Under the pieces are notes generated by a model, which worked only from the letters and a program-made list of their open reading frames with translations, did not search any database and was not told the origin of the DNA. 64,000 nt of DNA from Fragilariopsis cylindrus CCMP1102. Lineage: Eukaryota; Bacillariophyta; Bacillariophyceae; Bacillariales; Bacillariaceae. The stretch covers positions 119,451 to 183,450 of the forward strand of contig FMBT01000380.1 in the NCBI GenBank assembly GCA_900095095.1, given 5' to 3'. Each line of letters starts with the position of its first letter. The stretch's first letter is position 1. Shown here piece by piece: positions 34,618 to 45,887 of this stretch. Position numbers and translations under genes: made by a program.

Positions 34618-36069
34618 TTTCCTCTCAAATCACTCATTCTTCGTGCTTTTATTGATGAAATTTCTATCTTGCATTTTTCCCTACCAAAAGGTGCGTACTG
34701 TATTTTAGTGTACTTTATTTAGCGCGCGTTCAAATATTATTATCACTGCATGGCATACTTACCCCCGTAGACAATGCGCGCGGCCTGTCCGGAGCGGAGG
34801 AGAGTACAATATGCAACCATCCATCGCTTCTTGACAATACGGTACGGTAGTTACCGGCATTATGTTTGTGATCGTGTTAACAATTGGGATCGCCATCGAC
34901 TGAATCGACTGGCGATTCATTCAAACATGGGAGGCAGCACTTTTCTAATCTTATAATTATGCGTCAGGAGTGACGAGCGATGAAGGTTTGTGTATTCTTC
35001 TTCTAATTAGTGTATGCATCATATTACCATAAATAAGCAGTCGTGCATACTGTATATTATGCTTATCCTACAATATATATTATAATATAAAAATATTATA
35101 TATTTAGAGTAGACATCGCTTCACGATTAATCGATGAAGCGCCACTCACCGGTCAGATCACAACCGAACTTAAATTCGGTTGAATTTTGGTTCCGAAATA
35201 CGGTGTATGCATTAATAATATTTATTGTTGTGACTTTGAGTCGTTACGTACCATAAGAGTTGAAGTTTTCGATGTCTTAGTAATTTGTGTAGCCTGTAAC
35301 AGTAAAAACAATTACGAGCGAAGAATGCCTATATACATGCATTTTTGTTCAGTAGCTAGTCAAAACAATTATGAGACTAAATTTATTTTTAATGTATATA
35401 TAGCTATTCGTAGTCCCAACGTATGACGTGCATTAATGCTCAGTATGACTAAGTAGGTCAAAACAATTAATACAGTGTGTATACAGTATGACTATTTGCA
35501 TTCCCATCTAATCGTAAATGTTGAAGATTCCCCTATATATATTTTCTATTCCCATTGTGGAATACGCTTTTTAGCATGCTTTCATTTATCTATTTCCAAT
35601 CAATTCTACGAATCTATGTTGAAAGAACCACTAAGAAAGCATTTGTCCAAGCATAAATATTTCATACACGATTTTATTTAATCCCCATCGCGTTAAAAAA
35701 AGCAGTTGTCTAAGCATAAATAACTATTTGCATACAATATATAATATCGTCGATTTAATCCCCACCGCGCCTCAGTTAAAAACAACATGCAATAAATCTG
35801 TCCCAATACTGCATGCACTGAAGTCTATTTACTCCTGTAACGCGGTACAGTACGGTGAAATGGTCAAAATATTGTTCAGAGAGTAAAAAAACAACAACAA
35901 CTCAGACCTCACACTACACTAACAGTTACAGTTACACAGCACACAATCAATCGTAAGTTGAAACATCACGATAGTAAAAACTCATAACTTTCACATAAAA
36001 TAATATTTGCACACAACAAAAAGTCAACAAACAAACAAACAAACAAATTATATTATATTATATATCAAG

Positions 36070-37119
36070 ATGAGTGCACCAGTAGACAACACCACCACCA
36101 ACAACAACAGTAGTGGTTCGATTAACTATGGTTATGAAGATCCTGAAAAAGCTATTCGTAGTGGTAGAATCTCCGCGAACAAACGTCCTAATAGTAGTAA
36201 AGGGTTCCGGTTATCCTCCTTACCAGCGAATTTACGTGAATCAGTCGCCAAGATGAATCTTGATCAAAATGGGACTGGTGAACTCGATAATGATGATATT
36301 GGACAAGTCGTCAATACGTTAGATTCCACCCATAAAGTCAATAAGTTCTTAAAGATGATGGTCGGTAGTTTATGTATCTTTGCGATGTTACTCGTGGCGT
36401 GTGTGTTCGGTGCTACTATTACAGCAGCACGCTTGACCAAAGAAACTAGTGTCGATCCGATTACTGGTATTATGTATGCTGCGAAGGGGAGTGGTGATCA
36501 TGAAACTACGATGAAGACCGCAGATATTATGTTTTATTCGGAGACTGACGATACCGCGAATATTATGGAAATGTCCAATTCTCAATTAAAATCGATTAAA
36601 GAAATTATCTTAGGACTGGATGGTGAAGTGAAATTCCTGGTCAAAGGATATGCACGTGCCAAAGATATGACTTACACCACCCTGTTAGTCGAAGGTGGTA
36701 CACTCGTTTATGATTCGACTGGTATAGCCAGTGCGACCGGTACGCCGAAGTTGTTATTAGATTCTGCATTTGGTGAACCAGAAGAAGTGGAAGAAGTTGA
36801 AGGACAAGAAGAAGGTGTACGTCAACGTCGTTACCTGGCTGGTTGCTTTGCCTCGGCTTCTGCCTCAGCTTCCGCCTCGGCTTCTGCCTCCGCTTCCGCA
36901 AGTGCTTCCGCCTCTGCTTCGGCCTCTGCTTCGGCCTCTGCCTCTGGGTGTGGAGTGGGGACCTCCCTCGGTAGTAGTGGAAGAAGTACGTGTACTCGAT
37001 CCAAACCACAGCCGTTCTTTTATCCATCCCCCGATGGTCAAGAATCTATCGAGAAATGTTGTGCTCGTGGACAAGATCTAATCTTTGCAAATAATGTGGC
37101 TACTTGTCATACTCCTTAA
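36070..37119 (+). CDS. Single-pass membrane protein with EF-hand loop and Ser-Ala repeats, 349 aa
   Basis: ATG at 36070 (MSAPVDNTTT); the upstream in-frame extension is the low-complexity 5' leader. Residues 1-98 are polar and carry DQNGTGELDNDD, a canonical 12-residue EF-hand calcium loop (Asp1, Asn3, Thr5, Gly6, Leu8, Asp12). A membrane segment follows at about 99-122 (MMVGSLCIFAMLLVACVFGA). The outer region has a soluble domain (about 125-235), an acidic stretch ending in RQRRYLAG, about 18 Ser-Ala dipeptides (261-297) and a cysteine-containing tail (GCGVGTS, CTRS, CCARG, CHTP). Codons are more GC-rich than in neighbours, suggesting strong expression. Related diatom proteins exist but have no firm function that I know; a surface or cell-wall role is inference. 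Confidence 0.8.
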   Translation: MSAPVDNTTTNNNSSGSINYGYEDPEKAIRSGRISANKRPNSSKGFRLSSLPANLRESVAKMNLDQNGTGELDNDDIGQVVNTLDSTHKVNKFLKMMVGSLCIFAMLLVACVFGATITAARLTKETSVDPITGIMYAAKGSGDHETTMKTADIMFYSETDDTANIMEMSNSQLKSIKEIILGLDGEVKFLVKGYARAKDMTYTTLLVEGGTLVYDSTGIASATGTPKLLLDSAFGEPEEVEEVEGQEEGVRQRRYLAGCFASASASASASASASASASASASASASASASASGCGVGTSLGSSGRSTCTRSKPQPFFYPSPDGQESIEKCCARGQDLIFANNVATCHTP

Positions 37120-37640
37120 AGAAGAATAAAAAGGAACTTCCGTTCCGAACGGAACGGAAACACATACGTACATCACACACACATCACATCACAACATTGT
37201 AGAAAGTAAAAGTAAAAAGTTGAAATGATATATTATACATTCAAACTAATAAAGACGAGAAAAGAAAACCCGAAATGATATCATTACATTCAAACTAAGA
37301 AAAGAAACAAATATAATTTAAATAATTCATGTATAACATCAATCAGTCAGTAGGTCCTATACTATACTTCATATCTATATTAGGTTGTACAAGTAGTAAG
37401 TTAGTAGCTGTTTCTATTTTAAAAAGTCTGTACCTCCTGTATAGTATGAATAGCCTACCACTTATTGTAGTCGTAGTAGTAACTGTACCACTGTATCAGT
37501 ACGGTAGATATATAGATAAGTTACTGGCTGTAACAATGTATGCAGTATTTGCTTTCTTGGTTCTTAGTTTTTGAGTTTGATACGCGATGAGATGAGATGA
37601 AGAAGATGACTACGTAAATTGAGTCGACAAATTAATTTTA
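37120..37640. other. Spacer, no gene seen
   Basis: 3' flank of the Ser-Ala repeat gene. The phrase GTATTTGCTTTCTTGGTTCTTAG-like occurs near 37546 and again near 37688, with GATACGCGATGAGATGA following each time, so a short duplication spans into the neighbouring relic. Confidence 0.45.
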
Positions 37641-39366
37641 ATCTATAATAAGGTAGAGATATAAGTTACTGACTGTACAATGTATACAGTATTTGCTTTC
37701 TTGGTTCTTAGTTTTTGAACTTTGATACGCGATGAGATGAGCAGTACTGTAGCTAGTATATCTGCAAGCTGCTTATGACCAAAGCATACTGTAGTCCAAA
37801 CGGGCATATTCGAACGAAAAGACCATCGAATGACGCGAATAAAAGTGGAAGGGTTTGATCCCGACTTGATCGATTGAAAGGTAACCATTTCATCACCAAA
37901 TTAGATATCATGAAAAAAACAAGTGGGACCATACCAGGCCCTTTTTGAGAACGTGCGGCAAGTCGTTCGTGTGTTTTCCCATAACCGATCAAGAATAGGA
38001 ATCTGATTTTGTCGATTTGTACCACCACCACCACCACTCGAACTCGAACTTGCACTTGTACTTGTACTTGTACTTGTAGCTGTACCGACGGACAAATCAC
38101 AGGATATGAAACACCATAAATTACGTAAAGCTCGTGATTTATCATCTGTTTCTGGTCGAGAGGTAATGCTACAGGTAATAAAGCCAGCCCTACACAAGAG
38201 ATCTTCCTCCTTTTGATTCTAGCATAATATCGCCTTCTTCTTTTTTCAAATAATCATGGAGTGCCTGCGAAATCATCATAAACAATACATCATTCACCGT
38301 AACATTCTTCTTGTTTTTGTGAACAACAACATCAACATCACCTCCGCTACCGCTACTTGGTATCATTGTTCGATGTCGATGTCGATGTCGACGACGTCGA
38401 TGCTGCCGTTTTTAATCGCATCACAAACTCGAGAAGGGATTGACATAATTTATGGAACAGTTGTTTGTTTCGAAGAATAAATCATATCGATAGGCAGGAG
38501 ATGAATAACGAGGATGAGGATGATGTACTGCAGGATTGGGAGAGTTTTGTGAAATATTGTAGAAAGAATCATCAAATCGTGACATATTGAAAGTGTATGA
38601 ACGGTAAGCCAAAGCATTAATGGATTGAGTCACCCATTCCAAAAGAGAACAATGAATCTGAAACTTTTTGCAGCAACACCAAGTTTTTGTCCCGTCTTCG
38701 CGTTGGTGTAAAAATTTCTTGTACGAGTTGAACTAATGATATCCCATCACCACCTAATAAATGATGAGTACAGTACGCCAAATGACGGCAAATTTTCCAT
38801 GTAGAAGTAGAAGTAAAAAGGGATTTATTTGTATTCTCTAACAAAACAAACTTCCCACCACGAGCGGAACACATGCATGATTTTCCATCTCCTTTACTAT
38901 ATCATCCTCCGTCAAATACAGTCCGAAAACCGGTACAACACGAACCAAATCATAAGGATATTCGATGATTCCATTCTTATTCGTATTAGTATTCGTCGTC
39001 GTTCCCTTCTTCTTCCTCTTCTTCCTTCCTTCAACGTTTGTTTGTCGAATATATAGTACGTGTAGGCAAAATTAGTTGTTCGATCGATCAAACACGGTTG
39101 AAAAATCGTTCGTTCGTATTGGGATAAAATAGGTACACAATGTTCTACAATTAATTTCATCCATATCGTCGGACGATCGATCGTTGTCATATATCAAAGA
39201 TCAATACAGCATTTCTAATTGCCTCGTCGAATTTTTTTGTGTTTGTAGGGAACGTTCCGTGTGCCAGTGATTCACTCATACATACATGACCAGCGACGAG
39301 GAACAAACACGAACACGATCCCCCTTTGTCCTTCCCTCTGTTGTGTTTGTCTTTGTCTTTGTTTTC

Positions 39367-39417
<51 letters not shown>

Positions 39418-39460
39418 CGACGATGGTGTAAGCATCGCCCAACAACCAAGGATGGCTATC
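37641..39460 (-). pseudogene. Decayed wax ester synthase/DGAT-type acyltransferase
   Basis: Minus-strand protein-like blocks in changing frames follow the order of plant WSD1-type acyltransferases. They are: FDEAIRNAVLIFDI (near 39200); MKLIVEHCVPILSQYERTIF (near 39140); IIEYPYDLVRVVPVFGLYLT (near 38930); LAYCTHHLLGGDGISLVQLV (near 38770), the HHxxxDG-like acyltransferase motif with an extra Gly; EWVTQSINALAYRS; KNVTVNDVLFMMISQALHDY (near 38290), the typical TVNDV block of the C-terminal domain; and SRALRNLWCFISCDLS (near 38120). Adjacent blocks are separated by frameshifts and stops rather than introns, for example IFDI-stop at 39187. The long GAT run at 39368-39416 lies in the first block. 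Intact homologues esterify acyl-CoA to fatty alcohol or diacylglycerol. Confidence 0.7.
39368..39416. repeat. GAT trinucleotide microsatellite
   Basis: About 16 perfect GAT units; on the minus strand this is a poly-Ser, poly-Ile or poly-His run depending on frame. Confidence 0.9.
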
Positions 39461-39831
39461 GCTGCTGTTGCTGTGGCATACCAGCAGCAAATGCTGATGT
39501 GAAAATTGTGTTATCTTTGATCAAGAATTTATAGGGTTGGTGGAGAAAGGGGGTGATAGTAGAGGAGAGTCCTTGCGTGCTTCTACATATCCCTTTCTCC
39601 AATAATCAACCCCAAATAAACCAACCCAGCCATCCCCCAATGCATCTGTCTGATTTGAAAATATTTGATATTAAGAGATTCCCAAAGCACTGTAAATGGA
39701 TCCTTCTTCGCCTTGCTGATTGTTTTTTAACAAGATATCAAAACGATCCATGCTTTATTAGTACGGTAGGTTTTTGGTTTTGGGGTTTAGACAAGTTTTA
39801 AAAAGTGTAAGTACACATCATACAAAGTATA

Positions 39832-41382
39832 ATGCTTTACTTCGTCTTTTTTGTTGCAGCTTTGATTGTTGGACTACCGGTATCAACCTCGTTTGTTGTC
39901 AAAACAAAAACGTCTACGTCAACAGTAACATCCAGATCAAGTAGTAGTACTGTGATAATAAAAATATGCGGACACACTCCTGATCAATATTTCCATTTTC
40001 ATTCGTACCAGTATCGTAGCGGTAGTAGACCAAGGGCAACAACTTCCTCACGATTATGCATGACATCAGGCGGCGATGGCAATGATTTTGATTTTGATTC
40101 ACTACTCACAAGATCGGAGGCCATTCTACGAGCATTCTCATTTCCGCTGGGATTTGCAGTGGCATTCCGTACCGGTGCCGCAGTTGCCGTCATTGGACAG
40201 CCTCGTATTCCTACCACACTACATCTGTTATCGGAGGATGATGACAACCCCGAAATTACTCCATCAGCGGTAGCAGTAGGAAGTGGTGTCATTCGATTAC
40301 CGACATCGGGTGCAAGAGTTCGTTTGTTCTATCCAGCAGCAGCTGCTGCTGCAGCAGCTGCTGCAGCAGCAGAAATAGAAACTGAAAATTATGCAATAGC
40401 ACCATATTGTACAGATGGACGAAAAACATCCGATGGAATGGCAGGTCTAGTTGGATTTCGGCAGTTGGGTCTCTCATTTTTACTAGCACACCTAGCAAAT
40501 GCCTCCAGTGGTTGTTATGAAAATATACCACCCCTACCGTCGGCGGCTACTGGTACCAGTAGTAATGGTATGCCCCTGTTGGTGTATAGTCATGGTTATG
40601 GTGGAAATATGGATATGGCAACGTATTTTCTACGTGCCATAGCCTCCACGGGGGCAATCGTAGCAGCTGTCGAACACACGGACGGAACGGCATCGTCTAC
40701 GGAACTAAAGGACGATAACGACGGTACTACTACTACGACGACGACGACGACGACTCTACCCTTCAGTCCCAATCTACTATCTGGGAGGGAACAATTAGAC
40801 CGTAGAGCCAACGAGCTTTTAGAAGCAGCGTCCCAATTGAAAAGTATACTGCCGTCAGATTTTGAAATCGATAGATCACGAGTCTTTCTTGGTGGTCATA
40901 GCTATGGAGGACCGTCTGCTATTTTAGCCGCGAAACGTCGTTGTGGTTTAGACATTGCAGGTATTATTCTTCACGATCCAGCACTAAGTATGGCATACGA
41001 TGATATGCTATCACCAGTAGAGGAAGATAATGATGACACTACCAATACAAGTACATCATCATCATCATCTAGGAAGAATAACCATATTCCTGTAATAAGT
41101 TACACCTCCGATGAATACAATCGAGCAGGTGTCAAATATGGTGACTGCACGCTGCATGTTCGTGGTGCCTTTCATGGTAATTTCGTGGATGCCCCTTTAT
41201 GGGCACCGTCATGGGTGATGCGAACTTTGTCTTTCCTGATTCCAGTTGCTGGTCCCGCTGATCCATTACAAGTCCATGAGGAATTAGCGAAAAGTGCTGC
41301 TGTATTCATGAAAGATTCCAAACAGGAGCAAGTATACACTGCAAATATTATGAAAGGTGGACTCTTTGAATATATTTCATGA
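39832..41382 (+). CDS. PAF-acetylhydrolase-like alpha/beta hydrolase, 516 aa
   Basis: Single exon, ATG at 39832. A signal peptide (FFVAALIVGLPVSTS) is followed by FVVKTKTSTSTVTSRSSSS, a Phe-led Ser/Thr-rich stretch that could be a plastid transit peptide, so plastid or secretory location is possible. The core follows the platelet-activating-factor acetylhydrolase family: VRLFYPA, LLVYSHGYGGN (oxyanion region), AAVEHTDGTA, VFLGGHSYGG with the nucleophile Ser in GxSxG, and GAFHGNFVD with the catalytic His. Family members hydrolyse short or oxidised acyl chains of phospholipids. Inserts: a poly-Ala run from GCA/GCT repeats, an Asp-Asn plus poly-Thr run, and a poly-Ser run before the final third. 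Substrate cannot be told. Confidence 0.82.
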   Translation: MLYFVFFVAALIVGLPVSTSFVVKTKTSTSTVTSRSSSSTVIIKICGHTPDQYFHFHSYQYRSGSRPRATTSSRLCMTSGGDGNDFDFDSLLTRSEAILRAFSFPLGFAVAFRTGAAVAVIGQPRIPTTLHLLSEDDDNPEITPSAVAVGSGVIRLPTSGARVRLFYPAAAAAAAAAAAAEIETENYAIAPYCTDGRKTSDGMAGLVGFRQLGLSFLLAHLANASSGCYENIPPLPSAATGTSSNGMPLLVYSHGYGGNMDMATYFLRAIASTGAIVAAVEHTDGTASSTELKDDNDGTTTTTTTTTTLPFSPNLLSGREQLDRRANELLEAASQLKSILPSDFEIDRSRVFLGGHSYGGPSAILAAKRRCGLDIAGIILHDPALSMAYDDMLSPVEEDNDDTTNTSTSSSSSRKNNHIPVISYTSDEYNRAGVKYGDCTLHVRGAFHGNFVDAPLWAPSWVMRTLSFLIPVAGPADPLQVHEELAKSAAVFMKDSKQEQVYTANIMKGGLFEYIS

Positions 41383-42769
41383 ACAAGTAAATAATAAAGT
41401 GTGGGGAAAGAACAACATATTCGTAATAAAACATAGTGCAGTATTTTCTTCTCGGTTGCCTGTTAGTGGTATCTAGTTTTTATATTTTCATCTTGTATTA
41501 TTATCATACCTAGTAGTACACTACATGAGGTACTAACTAACTTTTTCCTGGAGATGAATGATGATATCATCATGAGTCATTTGTCAAAGATTTGCATGGA
41601 AGATGTTGTGTTCTGCAGAGCATGCAAATAACTTTGTCTATCCAGATTAATTATTGATACGTATCATTCCTAATTTGATAGAAAGAAAGATATAGAAATA
41701 GCCTGAATAATGCTACTTTATATGTCATAATGTACTACTAAAGTCTAAGACAAGGTATGCACATTTAGTGCAGACTTTGCAACATCAAAAACTAATACTA
41801 TACAGTACCATATATATTATGACCAAGTGACTAGTAAGAAGTATTAGTAAGGTTTACCATTAGGAAAGGTAAACTTGGTTGATAGATCAGTTGAAGCTAA
41901 TATAGTACTCTGAAAAAAAATTGCTATTAGAATTAGGTAGGGGTACGTCATCATTGATTTTTGTTTGTTTGTGTTGGGAGCAGGCTTTATAATTTTTCCT
42001 TCCTTTGCTGTTGAAGCGGACAACAATGCATCAGATTTTGACTTATTCTTGGTTTTTTACCGTCTGTTGTTGTTGCTGTTGGAGTCTGCGATGCCTTAGA
42101 TTTTCTTTTCTACCTGACAACAGGATCAAAATCAGAGGAGATGGTTCAAAACAAACAGCCAAAGCAGGAGAAGCAGTAGACGGCTGTAAAATATTATGAA
42201 TAAATTTACAATTGCGCAAAGTGAGTAGTCCACAGATGATGATGATATCCTACTGATGGCTCCTGTGTTTTTGCTGAGATCCAACATGGACAGACATAAG
42301 ACCAATCTTGATGATATAGATAGAATTTTCTAGCATAGCAACCAACTTTAGGTAGGGTTGCTGCTTCCTGGTATGCTTCTGAAGAAATAGAATCCAAATT
42401 GTTGCTAACTTAATCATCAACTTCATTATCTTGGAATAGACAGCATAAGTTAAGATGGTCCTTAATATTAGTATGACTATTTTTTATAATCTTGCAGGGA
42501 CATACAATGGCAATAAATTTAGTTGGTAAACATTTAACACCAAACTGATTGGGCCCATTTCCAAGCTTAGAATAGGTTGTCAGTGTCCAACATTAATTTG
42601 CATTTTACAGCAGGAAGTCAGGCAAAGGTTGGATTTGTCATGGCATCTAGTAGGAGGAAAAACATTTGCATAATCAAATGTTCATGTTGAAAAACAGAAA
42701 AAAGATTTAGAATTGTATATAAATATTATGGGTGAATTTTTTTCCTATGGTTCTAATACTTTTTTCTAG
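41383..42769. other. Spacer with faint coding remnants
   Basis: On the minus strand about 42050-42130 reads RKRKSKASQTPTATTTDGKK, which is protein-like but leads nowhere. The rest shows no gene. It may belong to the same decayed element as 42770-43144. Confidence 0.4.
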
Positions 42770-43144
42770 CCAGACGCCAGTGCTATTCCTTCACCATCAC
42801 ACCATGAACCTTCACCTTCTCAAAATTCTCAGGAGCATGCATTTTCTATATTGGATCTAAATAGAACCAACACAAGGCACCTCAACACACCAGCATTAGT
42901 TCTAGGCAGTAACTATAAGCTACAAGCTAATCCAAAATCAGCATCAGAGATAAGGAATCAATGGAATGGAATAGGAATTTACAGTGATATTCCAGTAGAG
43001 GGTGGTATACCAGAAATGTAGAAGCAACATAAAACAAGTTGGAGGAGAGGATATTCAAGTCCAGAAAAGAAGCAATTCTCCCGTTGGAAATTGACTATAG
43101 CAACAATGAGAAAGGCTGCAAAGGCAAAGGAAGCATTTTTATAG
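42770..43144 (+). pseudogene. Coding relic with an internal stop, possibly from a mobile element
   Basis: A frame entered after a TTTTTCTAG acceptor-like string reads SILDLNRTNTRHLNTPALVL, then IYSDIPVEGGIPEM, a TAG stop at 43019-43021, then KQHKTSWRRGYSSPEKKQFS in the same frame, ending at 43144. The composition is clearly protein-like on both sides of the stop. I do not recognise the family with confidence; a DNA-binding protein of an old element (the basic Trp/Lys-rich end is suggestive) is a guess. Confidence 0.45.
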
Positions 43145-43604
43145 AAATAATGGTGAAATGTTTGCAATCAATCCAAAACTAACTCCTTTTTTGAATACAT
43201 TAAGGGGGAAAGAAGGTAGATATAAATAGTTTAGCTCATTGTCTTACCTTAATTTCCATACGTTTTAGATATCAGTTAATTCCATTCTGTAGAGTTTAGT
43301 AGATAGATATTTATTATCCCCCTCTAGATGATCTCTGAATCGAAAATATTTCGCACGAATAATCAATCGTGCGAAAAAAAATGAAAATGCATGATGGATG
43401 GATGTGAAGCAAGGTTGCATGATGTTTGAGTCCGCAAAAGAGATCTTCGCCAACCCGCGAAGGTTGGCGAATACGCACACACGAAAGGCATGCAGCATAT
43501 GTTCCTTCCGTCCCACATTTGGAGAACTTCTTAAAGACACGACGAAAGAACAACTAAACTACTAGCACCTTGTACAGAATCGCGATATCTATCAACCAGC
43601 CACA
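43145..43604. other. 5' flank of the ascorbate peroxidase gene
   Basis: Contains a perfect inverted pair around 43449: CGCCAACC near 43449 and GGTTGGCG near 43463 form a hairpin. Overlapping minus-strand frames at 43265-43553 look spurious. Confidence 0.4.
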
Positions 43605-45011
43605 ATGAAATCTTCTTTAGCCGCCATATCATTCATCTTTGCAGCGACAACAACAACTGTGAACGCTTTCGTTAATCCATCCACAACGCGCTCATATTCT
43701 GTCTTTCAACAAAACATCAGCAACAACAAGAATAACATTAACATCATGACTGCTGCTACTTCTATCAATCAAACGCCAAAGACTGTTGCTCTTGCAGCTG
43801 CTGCTGTATCCGATACTAAAGTTTCAGCCAATGAATATAAAGAAGCATTATTAGCAGCAAGAGATGATATTGATATACTGTTAGCTGAAAATGCATGTGG
43901 TAAGTGTGTTTTTTGGAAGTTTTGATGTTCTTTGTTGTGAAGTGACGCGAATCGAATCGAATCACAAAACCAAAAATCTCTCTCGTGTCCTGTGTGTTCG
44001 TTCACTATTTTACCTACATACCTTATTTGGATGCACATTCGTTCGTTAGTTCATCCATTCATTCATTTCTAACATTTTCTTTTTCGTTGTTATCACTACT
44101 GTTTGTGTCGTGTCGTTTTAAAATAAATGTGCTAATACTACCGTGATTTATTATTAGGACCATTAATGGTACGATTAGCATGGCATGATGCTGGTAATTA
44201 TGATAAAAATTTAGCCTCTGAAAAATGGCCATTGGCGGGTGGTGCCACTGGATCCATTCGTTTTGCACCGGAAATTAATCATGGTGCGAACGCTGGTTTA
44301 ATTAATGGTGTGAAATTAATACAAACACATATTAAAGAAAAACATCCACTGATTAGTTATGCTGACTTATATCAAATGGCCTCCTCACGTGCTATTGAAT
44401 ACACCGGTGGTGGACCCAGTCTGGGTATTCGATACGGTCGTCAAGATGTGGATTCACCAGACGGATGTCAAAAGGAAGGTAATTTACCAGATGGTGAAGC
44501 GGATCCAGACACTGGCAATTATGGTGGTACATCCGGTACCGCATCCACCGAAGATAAAACACCGGGTGGACATTTGCGGAAAGTATTTTATCGAATGGGG
44601 ATGAATGATGAAGAAATTGTAGCATTAAGTGGTGCACATTCCTTAGGACGTGCCTATCATGATCGTTCGGGATTAGGTGCCGAACAAACAAAATTTACGG
44701 ATGGATCCACAACACAAAAATTTGCCAATGGGAAAGTAGCACCATTTCACGCCGGTGGTTCGTCATGGACGGAACAATTTTTTGTGTTTGATAATAGTTA
44801 TTTTATTGTTTTAAATGACGACAAGAGTGATCCAGAATTATTAAAAATGAGTTCTGATAAAGCGGTATTTAAAGATGATGATTTTCGACCATATGCTGAA
44901 AAATTCCGTGATAATAAAGAATCTTTTTTTGAATCGTATGTCAAAGCACATAACAAACTTTCCGAACTTGGTTCGAAATTTGTGTATGATACACCGATTA
45001 CATTAGATTAA
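43605..45011 (+). CDS. Ascorbate peroxidase, probably plastid-targeted, two exons, 382 aa
   Basis: Exons 43605-43899 and 44158-45011 join in phase 1 over a 258-bp GT-AG intron. Reduces hydrogen peroxide with ascorbate as electron donor (class I haem peroxidase). Key sites: VRLAWHDAGNYD with distal Arg, Trp and His; YGRQDV; EEIVALSGAHSLGRA with the proximal haem His; SSWTEQFFVFDNSYF near the C-terminus, as in plant ascorbate peroxidases. The N-terminus is a signal peptide ending TTTTVNA and followed by FVNPSTT, a good ASAFAP-like junction, then a Ser/Asn-rich stretch, so import into the complex plastid is expected. The mature domain starts about residue 75. Length fits the family. Confidence 0.95.
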
Positions 45012-45386
45012 AATTAAACTAAAGAAGTTAGATTAATGAATCGCATTAATAATTTAGAATTCATTAGAGGAATTTTCTACGACAACAAAAAACTATATAA
45101 TAATACTATTTTATAGCTAGTAGCTACGGTAGCTTCTATATGACTGTATCATCTCTTGCTTACGGAAGTAGTTTTACCTTTTGTTTGTTTGTTTGTTTGA
45201 TTTGGTTATCTCCGCTCCTGCAGCCCATTATTTTCCTTCTACATATTGTGTATGACCGAGGGATCTCTCAATGTCATCTTGTTTAACTACCGTACACTGG
45301 GATGGGAAGCGACATCTTGCTCATTGTAGTCGTTCGTGTCGGAATAAGGACAGAGCCTTTCGAAACCGATGAGATGATCGCAAATC
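45012..45386. other. Convergent spacer, no gene seen
   Basis: Between the ascorbate peroxidase stop (+) and the 161-codon minus-strand frame. TTTG tetranucleotide repeats near 45180-45200. Confidence 0.5.
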
Positions 45387-45887
45387 TTACGATGGCGCTC
45401 CTTGAAACTCGCCAGTTGTTTTGTCGTAACCCGAACGAAACATTGGCGCTACGGTGTCCCAATCGGGATGTGTACCCTTGGCAAACTCTTGTTTCGCGTA
45501 AGCCGCTGCATTTTCCACTTGCTGGTTGGAACCTCCCTCATAAATAGGCTCTGGCAGTCTCTTTGTTCCAATCTTTTGCTTCAATGCCGGAACAAATGTC
45601 CGCTCCAGTTCTTTCGCATATTTTTTCGTGTCGGGGAGGGTAGCATTTCGAGCTGCTTGAGTTTCTTTGTGACAGGTCAGCATGGTGGCTTGTGTGACTA
45701 GCAAGAAATTGCATGCTTTAACATCTGGTAGGTACTGCTTGCATGTGGCCTTGGCTTTTTCGTCATCAAACGCACCGAGTAGACACATTTCATAGATGTC
45801 AATTGGTCTACTGCAATAGTGACGGAGTCCACCAGCCTCAAAAGCTGCTCGCTGTACTGCTTGGTATTCCAAAATGGCTAAACATCA
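45387..45887 (-). CDS. Unknown cysteine-containing protein, first exon or 5' end missing
   Basis: The frame opens after a TGA at 45887 and reads LAILEYQAVQRAAFEAGGLR, then GLRHYCSRPIDIYEMCLLGA, ATCKQYLPDVKACNFLL and MLTCHKETQAARN, ending in FRSGYDKTTGEFQGAPS. No ATG lies before the conserved-looking start; the nearest candidate is TTG at 45872. A TTTAG acceptor-like string just upstream (AG at 45879-45878) could begin a last exon at 45877, but no convincing first exon is seen upstream. Five Cys in a helical context suggest disulfides or metal. Family not recognised. Either a partial gene or a 5'-truncated copy. Confidence 0.5.

Larger units (their letters stand above)
31229..36069. other. 4.8-kb gene-poor stretch with several local duplications
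   Basis: No convincing gene. Local duplications: about 31850-32000 with 32015-32155; 32660-32709 with 32741-32791; 33172-33235 with 33236-33299; 34345-34440 with 34521-34617. A TG dinucleotide run lies at about 32906-32931 and a G-rich tract near 34270-34290. The second 34.5-kb copy reads GGNYYVLVYYKNASAPDPED in one frame, which could be coding remnant. Confidence 0.5.

Noticed and set aside
36770-37081. Alternate frames over the Ser-Ala repeat (Pro/Leu- or Arg/Gly-rich)
   Set aside because: Products of the GC-rich dipeptide repeat in other frames.
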